The notes: generated by a model from the sequence alone, not told the origin. 64,000 bases of DNA from Staphylococcus capitis subsp. capitis (GCF_040739495.1 NZ_CP145263.1:1302001-1366000), one strand, 5' to 3'; positions 32,170 to 42,928 are shown, counted from the stretch's first letter. Numbers and translations are program-made.

Positions 32170-32424
32170 ATGGAAATCGTAGCAATTTCAGAAACACCAA
32201 ATCACAACACTATGAAAATTTCTTTAAGTGAACCACGTCAAGATAATTCTTCAACAACTTATACTTCTGCTAAAGAAGGGCAACCAGAATTTATTAATCG
32301 ATTATTCGATATCGATGGCGTCAAATCTATTTTTTATGTGATGGACTTCATCTCAGTTGACAAAGAAGATGACGCAAACTGGGATGATTTATTACCACAA
32401 ATTCAAGCAGCTTTTAATCATTAA
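32170..32424 (+). CDS. NifU N-terminal (Scaffold) domain protein, stand-alone
   Basis: This 84-residue protein consists of a single NifU-N/Scaffold_N domain ([42 protein letters not shown]). The downstream protein CvfC starts with a closely similar domain (both share SIFYVMDF and the TPxxNTMKI start), so this gene looks like a tandem duplicate of the cvfC 5' part. AGGAGG precedes the ATG. It may act in Fe-S or metal handling, but no Cys ligands are present. Confidence 0.82.
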   Translation: MEIVAISETPNHNTMKISLSEPRQDNSSTTYTSAKEGQPEFINRLFDIDGVKSIFYVMDFISVDKEDDANWDDLLPQIQAAFNH

Positions 32425-32457
32425 TATAAACGTTTTATTTAAAAGGGGGGCTAAAAA

Positions 32458-33570
32458 ATGGAGATTGTTCGTGTAGAACCTACTCCTAGTCCTAATACAA
32501 TGAAAATTGTATTATCTGAAAAAAGAGAAGATAATCAATCCAATACTTATACTGAAGTAAGAGAAAATCAACCGCAATTTATTAACGATCTTCTCAAACT
32601 TGAAGGCGTAAAATCCATCTTTTATGTGATGGATTTCCTAGCAATAGACAAACAACCAAAGGCCAATTGGGAAGACGTCTTACCTCAAATCACTTCAACA
32701 CTTAATAATGAATCAAGCTATAATCAAGAACCTCAACCAGACGAACATTATGGTGAAGTTCGTGCGGAAGTTCTAATGTTTAAAGGGATACCTTATCAAC
32801 TTAAGATTACAACAAATAAAGATGAACAACGTAAACAATTACCAGAAATTTATATCGATAAAATGCTAGAAGCCCAAAAAGAAAATGATAATGTAGTATT
32901 CTTGAGAAAATGGGAAGATTTCGGCATTCGATATGGTAATGTGGAAGAAGTAATGGAGAGCGTTTATGAAGAAGTTATCGCACTTTATCCCGAAGAACGC
33001 CTTGATTCGCTAGTTAAAGAAGCACTTGAAACTGATATTAAAGTTCCAGAACAACATTATCAACATGTCACATTGGATGAGTATGATTCAGCACAAGATT
33101 GGAAAGCACGTCTCAGAATGCTTAAGGCATTTCCAACACCTACATTTGATGATATCCCGTTGTTAGAAACAGCACTTAATGAAGAGAAAATCCCTTTAAG
33201 ACGTGAAGCTGTTGTGCTACTAGGGATGATTGAAGATCCTAAAATTTTACCTTATATTTATCAAGGTCTTCACGACAAAAGTCCAGCTGTAAGAAGAACT
33301 GCTGGCGATTGCCTTAGTGACTTAGGTTTCAAAGAAGCTTTACCAGAAATGGAAAAAGCACTTGATGACCCTCAAAAAATCGTAAGATGGCGTGCAGCGA
33401 TGTTTATTTTTGATGAGGGTAATGAGGAACAATTGGCATCACTAAAAGCACATGCAGACGATTCAGCGTATGAAGTCAAACTTCAAATAGAAATGGCTAT
33501 CTCCAGAATAGAAAATGGAGATGAGGCTTTAGGTTCAGTTTGGAAACAAATTGCTAATCGGAAAAGATAA
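32458..33570 (+). CDS. cvfC: Conserved virulence factor C
   Basis: The 370-residue protein combines an N-terminal NifU-N domain (1-85), a middle region and C-terminal HEAT-like repeats (about 235-355; [48 protein letters not shown]). It closely matches S. aureus CvfC, found in a silkworm-infection screen and affecting hemolysin and agr output (recalled). A strong AAAGGGGGG site precedes the ATG. It is followed after 52 bases by the bacilliredoxin gene. Confidence 0.92.
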   Translation: MEIVRVEPTPSPNTMKIVLSEKREDNQSNTYTEVRENQPQFINDLLKLEGVKSIFYVMDFLAIDKQPKANWEDVLPQITSTLNNESSYNQEPQPDEHYGEVRAEVLMFKGIPYQLKITTNKDEQRKQLPEIYIDKMLEAQKENDNVVFLRKWEDFGIRYGNVEEVMESVYEEVIALYPEERLDSLVKEALETDIKVPEQHYQHVTLDEYDSAQDWKARLRMLKAFPTPTFDDIPLLETALNEEKIPLRREAVVLLGMIEDPKILPYIYQGLHDKSPAVRRTAGDCLSDLGFKEALPEMEKALDDPQKIVRWRAAMFIFDEGNEEQLASLKAHADDSAYEVKLQIEMAISRIENGDEALGSVWKQIANRKR

Positions 33571-33622
33571 CTTATTTAATGTTTAATAATAAATGACAAA
33601 AGAAGTATCAAGGAGTGTTAAT

Positions 33623-34060
33623 ATGAACGGCTATGAGTCTTATATGAGAGAATTAGCTCAGCAAATGCGTGCTGAACTTACTGAAAATGGTTTCAAAAGT
33701 TTAGAAACTAGTGACGATGTGAAGGGTTACATGAATGACGTAAAAGATGATGAAACAACATTCGTTGTTATTAATTCAACATGTGGTTGTGCAGCAGGAT
33801 TAGCTAGACCAGCTGCTGTAGCGGTTGCTGAACAAAACGAAGTGAAACCCACAAATAAAGTAACTGTTTTTGCAGGTCAGGATAAAGAAGCAACACAAAC
33901 AATGCGTGAATACATCCAACAAGTGCCTTCTAGTCCTTCATATGCCTTGTTTAAAGGGCAAAACTTAGTTCACTTTATTCCACGTGAACATATTGAAGGC
34001 AGAGATATTAACGATATCGCAATGGATTTAAAAGACGCTTTTGATGACCATTGCCAATAA
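33623..34060 (+). CDS. brxA: Bacilliredoxin BrxA (YphP/YqiW family)
   Basis: This 145-residue thioredoxin-fold protein has the hallmark Cys-Gly-Cys at residues 54-56 ([13 protein letters not shown]). It removes bacillithiol from S-bacillithiolated proteins, working with the bacillithiol made via bshA. In S. aureus BrxA is encoded beside thyA, as here. ATG 33623 follows AAGGAG; the longer frame from 33593 has no ribosome site. A terminator follows. Confidence 0.92.
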   Translation: MNGYESYMRELAQQMRAELTENGFKSLETSDDVKGYMNDVKDDETTFVVINSTCGCAAGLARPAAVAVAEQNEVKPTNKVTVFAGQDKEATQTMREYIQQVPSSPSYALFKGQNLVHFIPREHIEGRDINDIAMDLKDAFDDHCQ

Positions 34061-34078
34061 TTTTTTAATTGTACTACC

Positions 34079-34117
34079 CCGAGTTACAGCATTTCACAAT
34101 GTAACTCGGTTTTTTTA
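34079..34117 (+). terminator. Terminator after brxA
   Basis: CCGAGTTACA and TGTAACTCGG form a 10-bp perfect stem followed by eight T. Confidence 0.9.
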
Positions 34118-34157
34118 TCCAAAAAAAGAAATTTGTCATCTTAAATAGCTCTCCCTA

Positions 34158-34184
34158 TCAACAGTTAATGATTTCTAGTATAAT
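34158..34184 (+). promoter_or_regulatory. Candidate thyA-folA promoter
   Basis: Consensus TATAAT lies at 34179-34184, about 65 bases before thyA, with a weak TCAACA -35-like hexamer near 34158. Confidence 0.5.
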
Positions 34185-34248
34185 ATTCAGTAATATAATT
34201 TATTAATAATAACTAAAATAAAGTGATTTACTTAAAGGAGCTGTACAT

Positions 34249-35205
34249 ATGTATAATCCATTCGACAAAGCGTATCATAGCTTATGCGAAGAGGTATTAG
34301 AAATAGGTAATCAACGTGATGATCGTACTCATACTGGTACAATTTCTAAGTTTGGTCATCAATTAAGATTTGATTTATCAAAGGGGTTCCCTTTATTAAC
34401 AACTAAAAAAGTTTCATTTAAATTAGTAGCTACAGAATTGTTGTGGTTTATTAAAGGTGATACGAACATACAATATTTACTTAAATATAATAATAATATA
34501 TGGAACGAGTGGGCCTTCGAAAATTACGTTAATTCTGAAGACTATCAAGGACCTGACATGACTAACTTTGGACATCGTTCTCAAGAAGATCCAGAATTTA
34601 ATGAGCAATATAAAAAAGAGATGAAAAAATTTAAAGAACGTATTCTAAATGATGATGAATTCGCTCGCCAATATGGTGATTTAGGTAATGTTTACGGTAA
34701 ACAGTGGAGAGACTGGGAAGATAAAGATGGTAATCACTACGATCAGCTAAAAACAGTGATTGAGCAAATTAAAACAAATCCTAATTCTCGCCGTCATATT
34801 GTGTCTGCGTGGAATCCTACAGAGATTGAGACCATGGCGCTACCACCATGTCACACTATGTTCCAATTTTACGTCCAAGATGGTAAATTAAGTTGCCAGC
34901 TTTATCAACGTAGTGCTGACATTTTCTTAGGTGTACCTTTCAATATTGCGAGCTACGCCTTACTTACTCATCTCATCGCAAAAGAATGTGGACTTGAAGT
35001 AGGTGAATTTGTTCATACCTTCGGAGATGCACATATTTATTCAAACCATATGTCAGCTATTGAAACTCAACTTTCTCGTGAGAGTTACAAAGCACCGACT
35101 TTACAGATAAATTCAGACAAATCCATTTTCGATATCAATTATGAAGATTTAGAAATTGTGGATTATGAATCACACCCTGCTATCAAAGCACCTATAGCGG
35201 TATAG
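34249..35205 (+). CDS. thyA: Thymidylate synthase
   Basis: The 318-residue enzyme methylates dUMP to dTMP using methylene-tetrahydrofolate. The catalytic Cys is residue 201 in [10 protein letters not shown], followed by [23 protein letters not shown] (ends QLYQRS and ASYALL) and [10 protein letters not shown]. The insert between about residues 90 and 140 gives the longer S. aureus-type form. AAAGGAG precedes the ATG. It is followed by folA, which regenerates the folate it oxidises. Confidence 0.97.
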   Translation: MYNPFDKAYHSLCEEVLEIGNQRDDRTHTGTISKFGHQLRFDLSKGFPLLTTKKVSFKLVATELLWFIKGDTNIQYLLKYNNNIWNEWAFENYVNSEDYQGPDMTNFGHRSQEDPEFNEQYKKEMKKFKERILNDDEFARQYGDLGNVYGKQWRDWEDKDGNHYDQLKTVIEQIKTNPNSRRHIVSAWNPTEIETMALPPCHTMFQFYVQDGKLSCQLYQRSADIFLGVPFNIASYALLTHLIAKECGLEVGEFVHTFGDAHIYSNHMSAIETQLSRESYKAPTLQINSDKSIFDINYEDLEIVDYESHPAIKAPIAV

Positions 35206-35257
35206 ATTGACTTACTTTATAAATAAAAACATAGAAATCTAATCATATTTACCATAA

Positions 35258-35758
<501 letters not shown>

Positions 35759-35768
35759 GAGGCTATTT

Positions 35769-36608
35769 ATGACTAAACAAGTTATCGTCACGGATTCCAC
35801 CTCTGATTTATCACATGAATACTTAAAGAAACATGATATTCACGTTATTCCTTTAAGTATCACTATTGATGGTAATTCTTATACTGATCAAGAAGACATT
35901 TCTTCTAAAGAATATATTGAATATATCGAGGCAGATGCAGACGTCAAAACGAGTCAACCGCCCATCGGTAAATTTATAGAAAAATATGAAGAGTTAATTA
36001 AAGAAGATGTAGAGATTATTAGCATACATCTATCTTCAGGTCTGAGTGGTACTTATAATACTGCCGTTCAAGCTAGTCAAATGGTAGGCGGTAAAATTAC
36101 TGTTATCGATTCTAAATCAATCTCATATGGCTTAGGTTATCAAATAGAGCACATCGTTGATTTAGTTGGAAAGGGGACACCTACAACTGACATTGTTGAA
36201 AGTGTCGACAAACTACGCGATAATATTCAACTTTTCGTAGTCATAGGACAATTGAATCAACTTATTAAGGGCGGACGTATTAGTAAAACTAAAGGTTTAA
36301 TAGGGAATATTATGAAGATTAAACCCATAGGTACATTAAATGAGGGAAAATTAGAACTTGTTCATAATGCTAGAACTCAAAAATCTAGCATTCAATATTT
36401 AAAGAAAGAAATAACTGAATTTATTGAAAATCATAATGTTAAATCAATAGGTGTCGCGCATGCGAATGTGATTGAATTTGTTGATAAACTCAAAAAGTCA
36501 TTTAGCGATGCTTTTCATTTTGATCAATTTGATGTCAACATCACAACTCCAGTTATTTCAACTCACACAGGTAAAGGTGCTATTGGTCTAGTTGTACTTA
36601 GAGATTAA
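35769..36608 (+). CDS. DegV family fatty-acid-binding protein
   Basis: The 279-residue protein begins with the DegV hallmark VTDSTSDL and has [23 protein letters not shown] and a C-terminal [15 protein letters not shown] motif ([10 protein letters not shown]). DegV/FakB proteins bind a fatty acid for phosphorylation by FakA, so this may be a FakB paralogue. ATG 35769 follows AGGAGG overlapping the folA stop. It is probably cotranscribed with thyA-folA. Confidence 0.9.
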   Translation: MTKQVIVTDSTSDLSHEYLKKHDIHVIPLSITIDGNSYTDQEDISSKEYIEYIEADADVKTSQPPIGKFIEKYEELIKEDVEIISIHLSSGLSGTYNTAVQASQMVGGKITVIDSKSISYGLGYQIEHIVDLVGKGTPTTDIVESVDKLRDNIQLFVVIGQLNQLIKGGRISKTKGLIGNIMKIKPIGTLNEGKLELVHNARTQKSSIQYLKKEITEFIENHNVKSIGVAHANVIEFVDKLKKSFSDAFHFDQFDVNITTPVISTHTGKGAIGLVVLRD

Positions 36609-36713
36609 TTCTATAGGATAAACTCTAGCTATTTAATGTTGAGTAAAATACTTTAAATTACATGGTGTTTAGCGTAAATTATTAAAAAAGAGACAACTTA
36701 AGGAGGTACTACT

Positions 36714-37241
36714 ATGGCATATGCAACGCTTGCAGGAGGTTGTTTCTGGTGTATGGTAAAACCATTTACTTCTTACCCAGGAATAAAATCTGTCGTTTCA
36801 GGATATAGTGGTGGTCACGTTGAAAATCCCACTTATGAACAAGTCTGTACGAATCAAACTGGTCACGTTGAAGCTGTACAAATTGAATACGATCCTGAAA
36901 TTACTTCCTTCGAAAATATATTAGATGTTTACTTTAAAACATTCGACCCCACAGATGATGGTGGTCAGTTCTTCGATAGAGGTGAAAGTTATCAGCCAGT
37001 AATCTTTTATCATGATGATAATCAGAAAAAGGCAGCTGAATTGAAAAAACAACAAATTGATGAGCAAGGTATATTTAATAAACCTGTCATCACACCAATC
37101 AAACCTTATAAAAACTTCTATCCTGCTGAAGATTATCACCAAGACTATTATGAGAAAAATCCATTGCATTATGAGCAATACCAACGTGGATCTGGCAGAA
37201 AAGCATTTATAGAATCACATTGGGGGTCTCAAAATGATTAA
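36714..37241 (+). CDS. msrA: Peptide methionine-S-sulfoxide reductase MsrA
   Basis: The 175-residue reductase repairs the S form of methionine sulfoxide. The active-site GCFWC is at residues 9-13 (catalytic Cys 10), and GHVEAVQIEYDPE, DDGGQFFDRGESYQPVIFY and YHQDYYEKNP are conserved. AGGAGG precedes the ATG. Its 3' end overlaps the msrB start by 8 bases, giving a coupled msrA-msrB pair, followed by crr. Confidence 0.96.
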   Translation: MAYATLAGGCFWCMVKPFTSYPGIKSVVSGYSGGHVENPTYEQVCTNQTGHVEAVQIEYDPEITSFENILDVYFKTFDPTDDGGQFFDRGESYQPVIFYHDDNQKKAAELKKQQIDEQGIFNKPVITPIKPYKNFYPAEDYHQDYYEKNPLHYEQYQRGSGRKAFIESHWGSQND

Positions 37242-37662
37242 GAAAAATAAAGATGAATTGAATGAAATGGAATATCTTGTCACTCAAGAAAATGGCACAG
37301 AACCACCATTCCAAAATGAATATTGGAATCATTTTGATAAAGGTATTTATGTTGATAAATTATCTGGTAAACCTTTATTCACATCAGAAGAAAAATTTGA
37401 ATCTAACTGTGGTTGGCCAAGTTTCTCCAAAGCATTAAATGATGATGAAATCATTGAACTCGTTGATAAATCTTTTGGTATGATAAGAACTGAAGTACGT
37501 TCTGAAGATGCTAATAGTCATTTAGGACATGTATTCAATGACGGTCCGAAGGAAACCGGTGGTCTACGCTATTGTATTAATTCAGCAGCTATTCAATTTA
37601 TTCCATATGAAAAGTTAGAAGAACTTGGATATGGTGATTTAATTCCACACTTTGAAAAATAG
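37234..37662 (+). CDS. msrB: Peptide methionine-R-sulfoxide reductase MsrB
   Basis: The 142-residue enzyme repairs the R form of methionine sulfoxide. Conserved motifs are CGWPSF, RSEDANSHLGHVF and the catalytic GLRYCINS near residue 118. The CxxC zinc pair seen in some MsrB forms is not present. It is translationally overlapped with msrA and followed 12 bases later by crr, an arrangement known in staphylococci. Confidence 0.95.
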   Translation: MIKKNKDELNEMEYLVTQENGTEPPFQNEYWNHFDKGIYVDKLSGKPLFTSEEKFESNCGWPSFSKALNDDEIIELVDKSFGMIRTEVRSEDANSHLGHVFNDGPKETGGLRYCINSAAIQFIPYEKLEELGYGDLIPHFEK

Positions 37663-37674
37663 GAGTGAACAACA

Positions 37675-38175
37675 ATGTTTAAAAAATTATTCGGAAAAGG
37701 CAAAGAAATCAATAAAGATATTAAAATATACGCACCGTTAACAGGTGAATATGTGAAAATTGAAGATATTCCTGACCCTGTATTTGCACAAAAAATGATG
37801 GGTGAGGGTTTTGGTATAAATCCTACAGAAGGTGAAGTCGTTGCACCAATTGAAGGCAAGGTCGACAATGTCTTCCCAACTAAGCACGCTGTAGGACTTA
37901 AAGCAGACAATGGATTAGAACTACTCGTACACATTGGTCTAGATACTGTTCAACTTGATGGGGAAGGCTTTGAAGTATTAGTCGAAAGTGGTGACACTGT
38001 GAAGGTAGGCGACCCACTTATTCGTTTTGATTTAGAATATATTAAAAATAATGCTAAATCAGTCATTTCACCAATTATTATCACAAATTCTGACCAAACT
38101 GAGTCTATTCATTTAGAAGATGTAGAAGCAGTTGTTAAAGGCGAGACTCAAGTTATTGATGTGACTGTAAGCTAA
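37675..38175 (+). CDS. crr: PTS glucose-specific EIIA-like component
   Basis: The 166-residue EIIA(Glc) fold has His 71 (PTKHAVG) and the phospho-accepting His 86 ([12 protein letters not shown]), plus the PLTGEYVKI start. As a free-standing EIIA it takes phosphate from HPr and passes it to EIIBC partners such as glucose permeases. Its stop overlaps the start of the YozE gene. It is placed with msrAB, suggesting shared transcription rather than functional linkage. Confidence 0.93.
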   Translation: MFKKLFGKGKEINKDIKIYAPLTGEYVKIEDIPDPVFAQKMMGEGFGINPTEGEVVAPIEGKVDNVFPTKHAVGLKADNGLELLVHIGLDTVQLDGEGFEVLVESGDTVKVGDPLIRFDLEYIKNNAKSVISPIIITNSDQTESIHLEDVEAVVKGETQVIDVTVS

Positions 38176-38399
38176 TGGTTAAAAATTACTCATTCTATCA
38201 ATTTGTTATGACTGTTCGTGGTCGTAAAGACGATAAAGGGGAATTAGCTGAGCAAATCTTTGATGACCTTGCATTTCCTAAACATGAAGATGACTTCAAC
38301 GTCCTTTCAGAGTACATTGAAACTCAAAGTGAGTTTACTGTACCCATGTATGTCTTTGATGATTTATACGAAGAGTATACTGAATGGTTAAAATTTTAA
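38175..38399 (+). CDS. YozE family SAM-like protein (UPF0346)
   Basis: The 74-residue helical protein ([19 protein letters not shown]... [16 protein letters not shown]) matches UPF0346/YozE in size and in the FPKHxxDFxxISxYIE-type signature. The start overlaps the crr stop by one base (TAATG). Function is unknown. A large terminator follows. Confidence 0.88.
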   Translation: MVKNYSFYQFVMTVRGRKDDKGELAEQIFDDLAFPKHEDDFNVLSEYIETQSEFTVPMYVFDDLYEEYTEWLKF

Positions 38400-38428
38400 A
38401 ATTAAACAAAGTTTTTACTAATAAAAAA

Positions 38429-38490
38429 GGGAGTGAACTTTGTGTTCAAACGATTAAAGTTGAATACTATTTCACTCCCACATTTTTGTT
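38429..38490 (+). terminator. Terminator after the msrA-msrB-crr-yozE operon
   Basis: GGGAGTGAA (38429-38437) pairs with TTCACTCCC (38471-38479) around a 33-base loop, followed by ACATTTTTG. Confidence 0.7.
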
Positions 38491-38756
38491 TGATTTTGTA
38501 TATTAATTAAAGCCATCATTTACATATGTTAGCATGATTCTCAATTTTTCAAATTAATTTAAGATACATCTTACGACTCATGTATATGAAACATAGTTAT
38601 ATAATAATGAAGAGTAGTCTTCGCTTAATTTGCTTCACAGTTGGAGAAGTTGTCTATTTTATATATTTTCTAACTTCATTTTCATAAAAAAGGGAGAACT
38701 AAGAGCATATACATAATGATTAATATAAATTTAGCAAGTACAAGGGATGTGATAAA
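38491..38756 (+). other. Upstream region of ctpA
   Basis: About 270 AT-rich bases with no ORF of note. GAAGTT/AACTTC around 38648-38680 can pair weakly. The ctpA promoter must lie here, but no hexamer pair stands out. Confidence 0.3.
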
Positions 38757-40235
38757 GTGAGTAATGATTCAGAACGTAATGATGCACAACAACAAGACGA
38801 CGAAAGTCAATCAAATTCTCAAAATAAAAACAAACAAGTGAGATTTAAACTTTGGCAGTTTCTGTTGATTCTTCTTGGAGTTATTTTAATAACAGCAGGA
38901 ATCACTGTGGCCGCGACGATATTGATTAGTCATAAGATGAGCGGACTCAATAAAGATCAACGTGCAGATTTAAAAAAGATAGAATATGTATATAAGACGC
39001 TAAATAAAGATTATTATAAAAAGCAAGATTCAGATAAATTAACACAATCAGCAATTGATGGAATGGTTAAAGAATTAAAGGATCCATATTCAGAATATAT
39101 GACTTCTGAGGAAACTAAACAATTCAATGAAGGTGTGTCAGGAGATTTCGTTGGTATTGGCGCAGAAATGCAGAAGAAAAATGATCAAATTAGTATTACC
39201 AGTCCAATGAAAGACTCACCAGCTGAAAAAGCAGGAATACAACCGAAAGATGTTGTAACGAAAGTTAATGGTAAATCTGTTGAAGGCAAACCATTAGACC
39301 AAGTCGTAAAACTAGTCAGAGGTAAAAAAGGTACTAAAGTAACTTTAACTATAAAACGAGGTTCTCAGGAAAAAGACATTAAAATTAAACGTGATACGAT
39401 TCATGTTAAGAGTGTCGAATACGAGAAAAAAGGCAACGTTGGTGTCTTTACTATTAATAAATTCCAAAGTAATACATCTGGAGAATTAAAATCTGCAATT
39501 ATCAAGGCACACAAACAAGGTGTACGTAAAATAGTATTAGATTTACGTAACAATCCAGGTGGTCTTCTAGACGAAGCTGTTAAAATGGCCAACATCTTTA
39601 TCGATAAAGGAAAAACAGTTGTTCAATTAGAAAAAGGCGATGATAAGGAGCAATTGAAAACATCAAATGATTCATTGAAACAAGCAAAAGATATGGATGT
39701 TTCTATCTTAGTTAATGATGGTTCAGCAAGTGCATCAGAAGTCTTTACAGGTGCTATGAAAGATTATCATAAGGCTAAGGTTTATGGCTCTAAAACATTT
39801 GGTAAAGGAATTGTACAAACTACACGTGAATTCGGTGATGGTTCATTACTAAAATATACTGAAATGAAATGGTTAACACCTGATGGTCATTATATTCATG
39901 GTAAAGGTATTCAACCGGACAGTAAAATAGCTACACCTAAATATCAATCTCTTAACGTTATACCTAATAATAAAACTTATCATTTAGGTGACGAGAATAA
40001 GAATGTTAAAACGATGAAAATTGGACTCACAGCCTTAGGTTATAAAGTGAATAATGAGTCTAACCAATTTGATTCAGAATTAGAATCTACAATTAAATCC
40101 TTCCAGAAAGACAATCATTTGGAAGTAACCGGAAAATTTGATAAAAAGACAAATGATAAATTCACTCAAGAATTAGTTGAAAAATCAAATAAACATGATA
40201 CTGTATTAGACAAATTACTTAAAAAACTTAAGTAA
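38757..40235 (+). CDS. ctpA: C-terminal processing peptidase CtpA (S41)
   Basis: The 492-residue membrane-anchored protease has a charged N-terminus, one span (about 34-57) and a PDZ domain (about 125-200; GDFVGIGAEM, KAGIQPKDVV). The S41 core follows: DLRNNPGGLLDEAV, the nucleophile region GSASASE near 323-329 and the catalytic Lys in SKTFGKG near 350. A C-terminal peptidoglycan-binding domain (about 405-475) completes it. GTG 38757 is the start, with AAGGGATG upstream. It acts outside the membrane at the cell wall; S. aureus CtpA affects stress tolerance and virulence (recalled). Confidence 0.95.
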   Translation: MSNDSERNDAQQQDDESQSNSQNKNKQVRFKLWQFLLILLGVILITAGITVAATILISHKMSGLNKDQRADLKKIEYVYKTLNKDYYKKQDSDKLTQSAIDGMVKELKDPYSEYMTSEETKQFNEGVSGDFVGIGAEMQKKNDQISITSPMKDSPAEKAGIQPKDVVTKVNGKSVEGKPLDQVVKLVRGKKGTKVTLTIKRGSQEKDIKIKRDTIHVKSVEYEKKGNVGVFTINKFQSNTSGELKSAIIKAHKQGVRKIVLDLRNNPGGLLDEAVKMANIFIDKGKTVVQLEKGDDKEQLKTSNDSLKQAKDMDVSILVNDGSASASEVFTGAMKDYHKAKVYGSKTFGKGIVQTTREFGDGSLLKYTEMKWLTPDGHYIHGKGIQPDSKIATPKYQSLNVIPNNKTYHLGDENKNVKTMKIGLTALGYKVNNESNQFDSELESTIKSFQKDNHLEVTGKFDKKTNDKFTQELVEKSNKHDTVLDKLLKKLK

Positions 40236-40371
40236 GATATTGTTTGAAAAGTAAATATAGGTTTGATTAAATCGTATTTATATGACTTAAAGTACTATTA
40301 GAGAGAATGTATCGCTCATTTATTTAACACAATCTATATAATAGTTAGCGACTTTAGTTATATAAGTTTAA

Positions 40372-40422
40372 AATACGCCTCATTTGTTAAATTATATAAG
40401 AAATGGGGCGTATCATTTTTTT
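40372..40422 (+). terminator. Terminator between ctpA and the acetyltransferase gene
   Basis: ATACGCC(T)CATTT and AAATG(G)GGCGTAT pair around a 16-base loop and are followed by CATTTTTTT. Confidence 0.8.
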
Positions 40423-40452
40423 AATAATATAAAAAAGAGGTGTTTTGGCAAG

Positions 40453-40956
40453 ATGATTAGAATAGCAACAAAAAATGATTTACCTGTAATTGAAAAACTC
40501 GTTGATGAAGCAAAAGAAAAAATGAAAGAATTTAATAATAATCAATGGGACGATAAATACCCTGTAACCGAACATTTTGAGAAAGACATCGAAACCGAAA
40601 CACTTTATGTATTGGATGTAGATAGTAAAATTTACGGTTTTATTGTTATCGACCAAACACAATCAGAGTGGTATGATGACATTGAATGGCCAGTTAATCG
40701 TGAAGGTGCTTATGTTATCCATAGATTAGCTGGATCAAAAGATTATAAAGGTGCAGCAACTGAACTTTTCCAATTTGCGGTAGATTTAACAGAGGAACAT
40801 GGCATACATGTTATTCTTACTGACACGTTTGCGCTAAATAAACCCGCGCAAAATCTTTTTGAGAAATTTGGATTTACTAAAGCTGGAGAAGCAGAAATGG
40901 ATTATCATCCTTTCGATAGAGGCGCACCATTTTACGCTTATTATAAAAAAATATAG
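40453..40956 (+). CDS. GNAT family N-acetyltransferase
   Basis: This is a 167-residue GNAT fold (IRIATKNDLPVIEKLVDEA; VIHRLAGSKDYKGAATELFQFAV as the acetyl-CoA region; FALNKPAQNLFEKFGFTKAG). The acceptor is unknown. ATG 40453 is chosen because it aligns with the usual GNAT N-terminus, although GAGGTG is 11-13 bases upstream. The terminator overlapping the longer frame supports this start. It directly precedes murG, as in S. aureus. Confidence 0.85.
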   Translation: MIRIATKNDLPVIEKLVDEAKEKMKEFNNNQWDDKYPVTEHFEKDIETETLYVLDVDSKIYGFIVIDQTQSEWYDDIEWPVNREGAYVIHRLAGSKDYKGAATELFQFAVDLTEEHGIHVILTDTFALNKPAQNLFEKFGFTKAGEAEMDYHPFDRGAPFYAYYKKI

Positions 40957-40973
40957 GAATAGAGGTTGTAACT

Positions 40974-42047
40974 ATGTCGAAAATTGCATTTACCGGTGGA
41001 GGAACAGTAGGACACGTATCTGTTAACTTGAGTCTTATTCCTACTGCTGTGGAAAAAGGTCATGAAGCGTTTTATATCGGTTCTAAACAAGGAATTGAAA
41101 GAGAGATAATTGAATCTCAACTACCAGATATAAAATACTATCCTATTTCTAGTGGTAAATTACGTCGTTATTTATCATTTGAAAATGCTAAAGACGTTTT
41201 TAATGTATTAAAAGGCGTGTTAGATGCACGTAAAATTCTAAAAAAACATAAACCTGATTTATTATTTTCAAAGGGCGGATTCGTAAGCGTTCCTGTGGTC
41301 ATTGCAGCCCGCTCACTAAAAATACCTACAATCATCCACGAATCTGATCTAACACCAGGACTTGCGAATAAAATCGCACTTAAATTCGCTAAAAAAATTT
41401 ATACGACATTTGAAGATACACTTCAATATCTTCCTAAAGACAAAGCTGACTTTGTTGGCGCAACCGTTCGTGAGGATTTGAAACAAGGTAATAAAGAACG
41501 TGGTTATCAATTAACCGGTTTTAACACAGATAAAAAGGTCTTACTCGTCATGGGTGGTAGTCTTGGTAGTAAGAAACTCAATGAAACAATTCGTGAAAAT
41601 CTAGAGGCCTTATTACATGATTATCAAATTATCCATTTAACTGGTAAAGGACTAGTTGATAACACTATTGATAAAAAAGGTTATGTTCAATATGAGTTTG
41701 TTAAAGATGATTTAACTGATTTATTAGCTATAACAGATACAGTAGTAAGTCGTGCCGGTGCAAATGCGATTTATGAATTCTTAACATTAAGAATACCTAT
41801 GTTATTAATCCCATTAGGTTTAGATCAATCTCGTGGAGACCAAATTGATAACGCTAAAAACTTTTCATCGAAAGGCTATGGCCGATATACACTTGAAGAT
41901 GAACTAACTCAAGTAGGTTTATTACAAGAGTTAAATGATATTGAAACAAATCGTGAAAATATCATTAAACAAATGAAAACATATAAAGAAAGTTACACTA
42001 AAGAAGATTTATTTGATAAAATTGTACATGATGCATTAAATAAGTAG
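40974..42047 (+). CDS. murG: MurG, undecaprenyl-PP-MurNAc-pentapeptide GlcNAc transferase
   Basis: The 357-residue GT28 enzyme makes lipid II on the inner membrane face. FTGGGTVGHVSVNLS at the N-terminus, SKGGFVSVPVVIAAR, VMGGSLGSKKLNE, SRAGANAIYEFL and the IPLGLDQSRGDQIDNA donor site are seen. AGAGGTTG precedes the ATG. The start is unusually close to the GNAT gene (17 bases), so both share a transcript. Confidence 0.96.
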   Translation: MSKIAFTGGGTVGHVSVNLSLIPTAVEKGHEAFYIGSKQGIEREIIESQLPDIKYYPISSGKLRRYLSFENAKDVFNVLKGVLDARKILKKHKPDLLFSKGGFVSVPVVIAARSLKIPTIIHESDLTPGLANKIALKFAKKIYTTFEDTLQYLPKDKADFVGATVREDLKQGNKERGYQLTGFNTDKKVLLVMGGSLGSKKLNETIRENLEALLHDYQIIHLTGKGLVDNTIDKKGYVQYEFVKDDLTDLLAITDTVVSRAGANAIYEFLTLRIPMLLIPLGLDQSRGDQIDNAKNFSSKGYGRYTLEDELTQVGLLQELNDIETNRENIIKQMKTYKESYTKEDLFDKIVHDALNK

Positions 42048-42059
42048 GGGGCACCAAGC

Positions 42060-42674
42060 ATGAACCGTTGGACGCGCATTTCATTACTCATTGTTTTCAC
42101 ACTCGTTTTTGGGATAATCGCATTTTTCCATGAATCTCGTCTAGGAAAGTGGATTGATAATGAGGTTTATGATTTTATTTATGCATCAGAGAGTTTTATC
42201 ACTACATCAATTATGCTAGGTGCGACTAAAATTGGTGAAGTTTGGGCCATGTTATGTCTATCACTCACACTTGTAGCATATTTAATGTTAAAACGTTATC
42301 AAATTGAAACATTATTCTTTGCTATAGCAATGGGTCTTTCAAGCATACTTAATCCTGTCCTTAAAAATATTTTCGACAGAGAACGTCCAACACTCCTACG
42401 TTTAATTGATATTTCTGGATTTAGCTTTCCTAGTGGACACGCAATGGGCGCAACCTCTTACTTTGGAAGCATCATTTACATTTTAAATCGCCATGATTCA
42501 GGTATTTCTAAAGGTGTTTTAATAGGATTAAGTGCATTATTCATATTATTAATTTCAACATCAAGAGTCTATTTAGGCGTTCATTATCCTACTGATATTA
42601 TTGCAGGTATTATTGGTGGCGCCTTTTGTATTGTACTATCGACACTTATCCTAAAGAAACAACTCGCCATATAA
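42060..42674 (+). CDS. PAP2 superfamily membrane phosphatase
   Basis: The 204-residue protein has about six membrane spans and the three PAP2 signatures: KNIFDRERP, SFPSGHAMG and SRVYLGVHYPTDIIAG. The family dephosphorylates phosphatidylglycerol phosphate or undecaprenyl pyrophosphate; near murG a lipid-carrier recycling role is plausible. It corresponds to the pgpB-type gene that lies next to isrR/arlR in S. aureus (recalled). A strong terminator follows. Confidence 0.9.
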   Translation: MNRWTRISLLIVFTLVFGIIAFFHESRLGKWIDNEVYDFIYASESFITTSIMLGATKIGEVWAMLCLSLTLVAYLMLKRYQIETLFFAIAMGLSSILNPVLKNIFDRERPTLLRLIDISGFSFPSGHAMGATSYFGSIIYILNRHDSGISKGVLIGLSALFILLISTSRVYLGVHYPTDIIAGIIGGAFCIVLSTLILKKQLAI

Positions 42675-42700
42675 ACTTTGCACGACAAATAATAACCTAA

Positions 42701-42743
42701 CCACTGAAATGATTCTTAAAAAGAAGATTTCAGTGGTTTTTTT
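42701..42743 (+). terminator. Terminator after murG-PAP2
   Basis: CCACTGAAAT and ATTTCAGTGG form a 10-bp stem followed by eight T. Confidence 0.9.
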
Positions 42744-42844
42744 GTGTTTGAATGAGAATTTATTTATGCCTTCTTGAATGTAATTTTAATGTAAATAATA
42801 TTTATATAATATAAATATCTTTGTTTTATTTTTGAATCAATATA

Positions 42845-42889
42845 GACTATAAATGCTTTTATATAAGTGTTTATAGTCTTTTTGTTTTT
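42845..42889. repeat. Hairpin upstream of the ABC importer operon
   Basis: GACTATAAATGC (42845-42856) faces GTGTTTATAGTC (42867-42878), followed by TTTTTGTTTTT. It could be a second terminator, or a leader/operator element of the operon that starts at 43004. Confidence 0.5.
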
Positions 42890-42905
42890 GAAAAATAATA
42901 AACAA

Positions 42906-42928
42906 AAGTTTTTGATTTACGAAAACTT
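42906..42928 (+). promoter_or_regulatory. Candidate operator upstream of the ABC importer operon
   Basis: AAGTTTT-9-AAAACTT is a perfect 7-bp inverted repeat about 75 bases before the first start codon; a further AAAAGTTTCC copy lies at about 42936-42947. DeoR-family repressors bind such repeats, and a DeoR gene ends this operon. Possible -10 TATACT near 42965. Confidence 0.4.
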
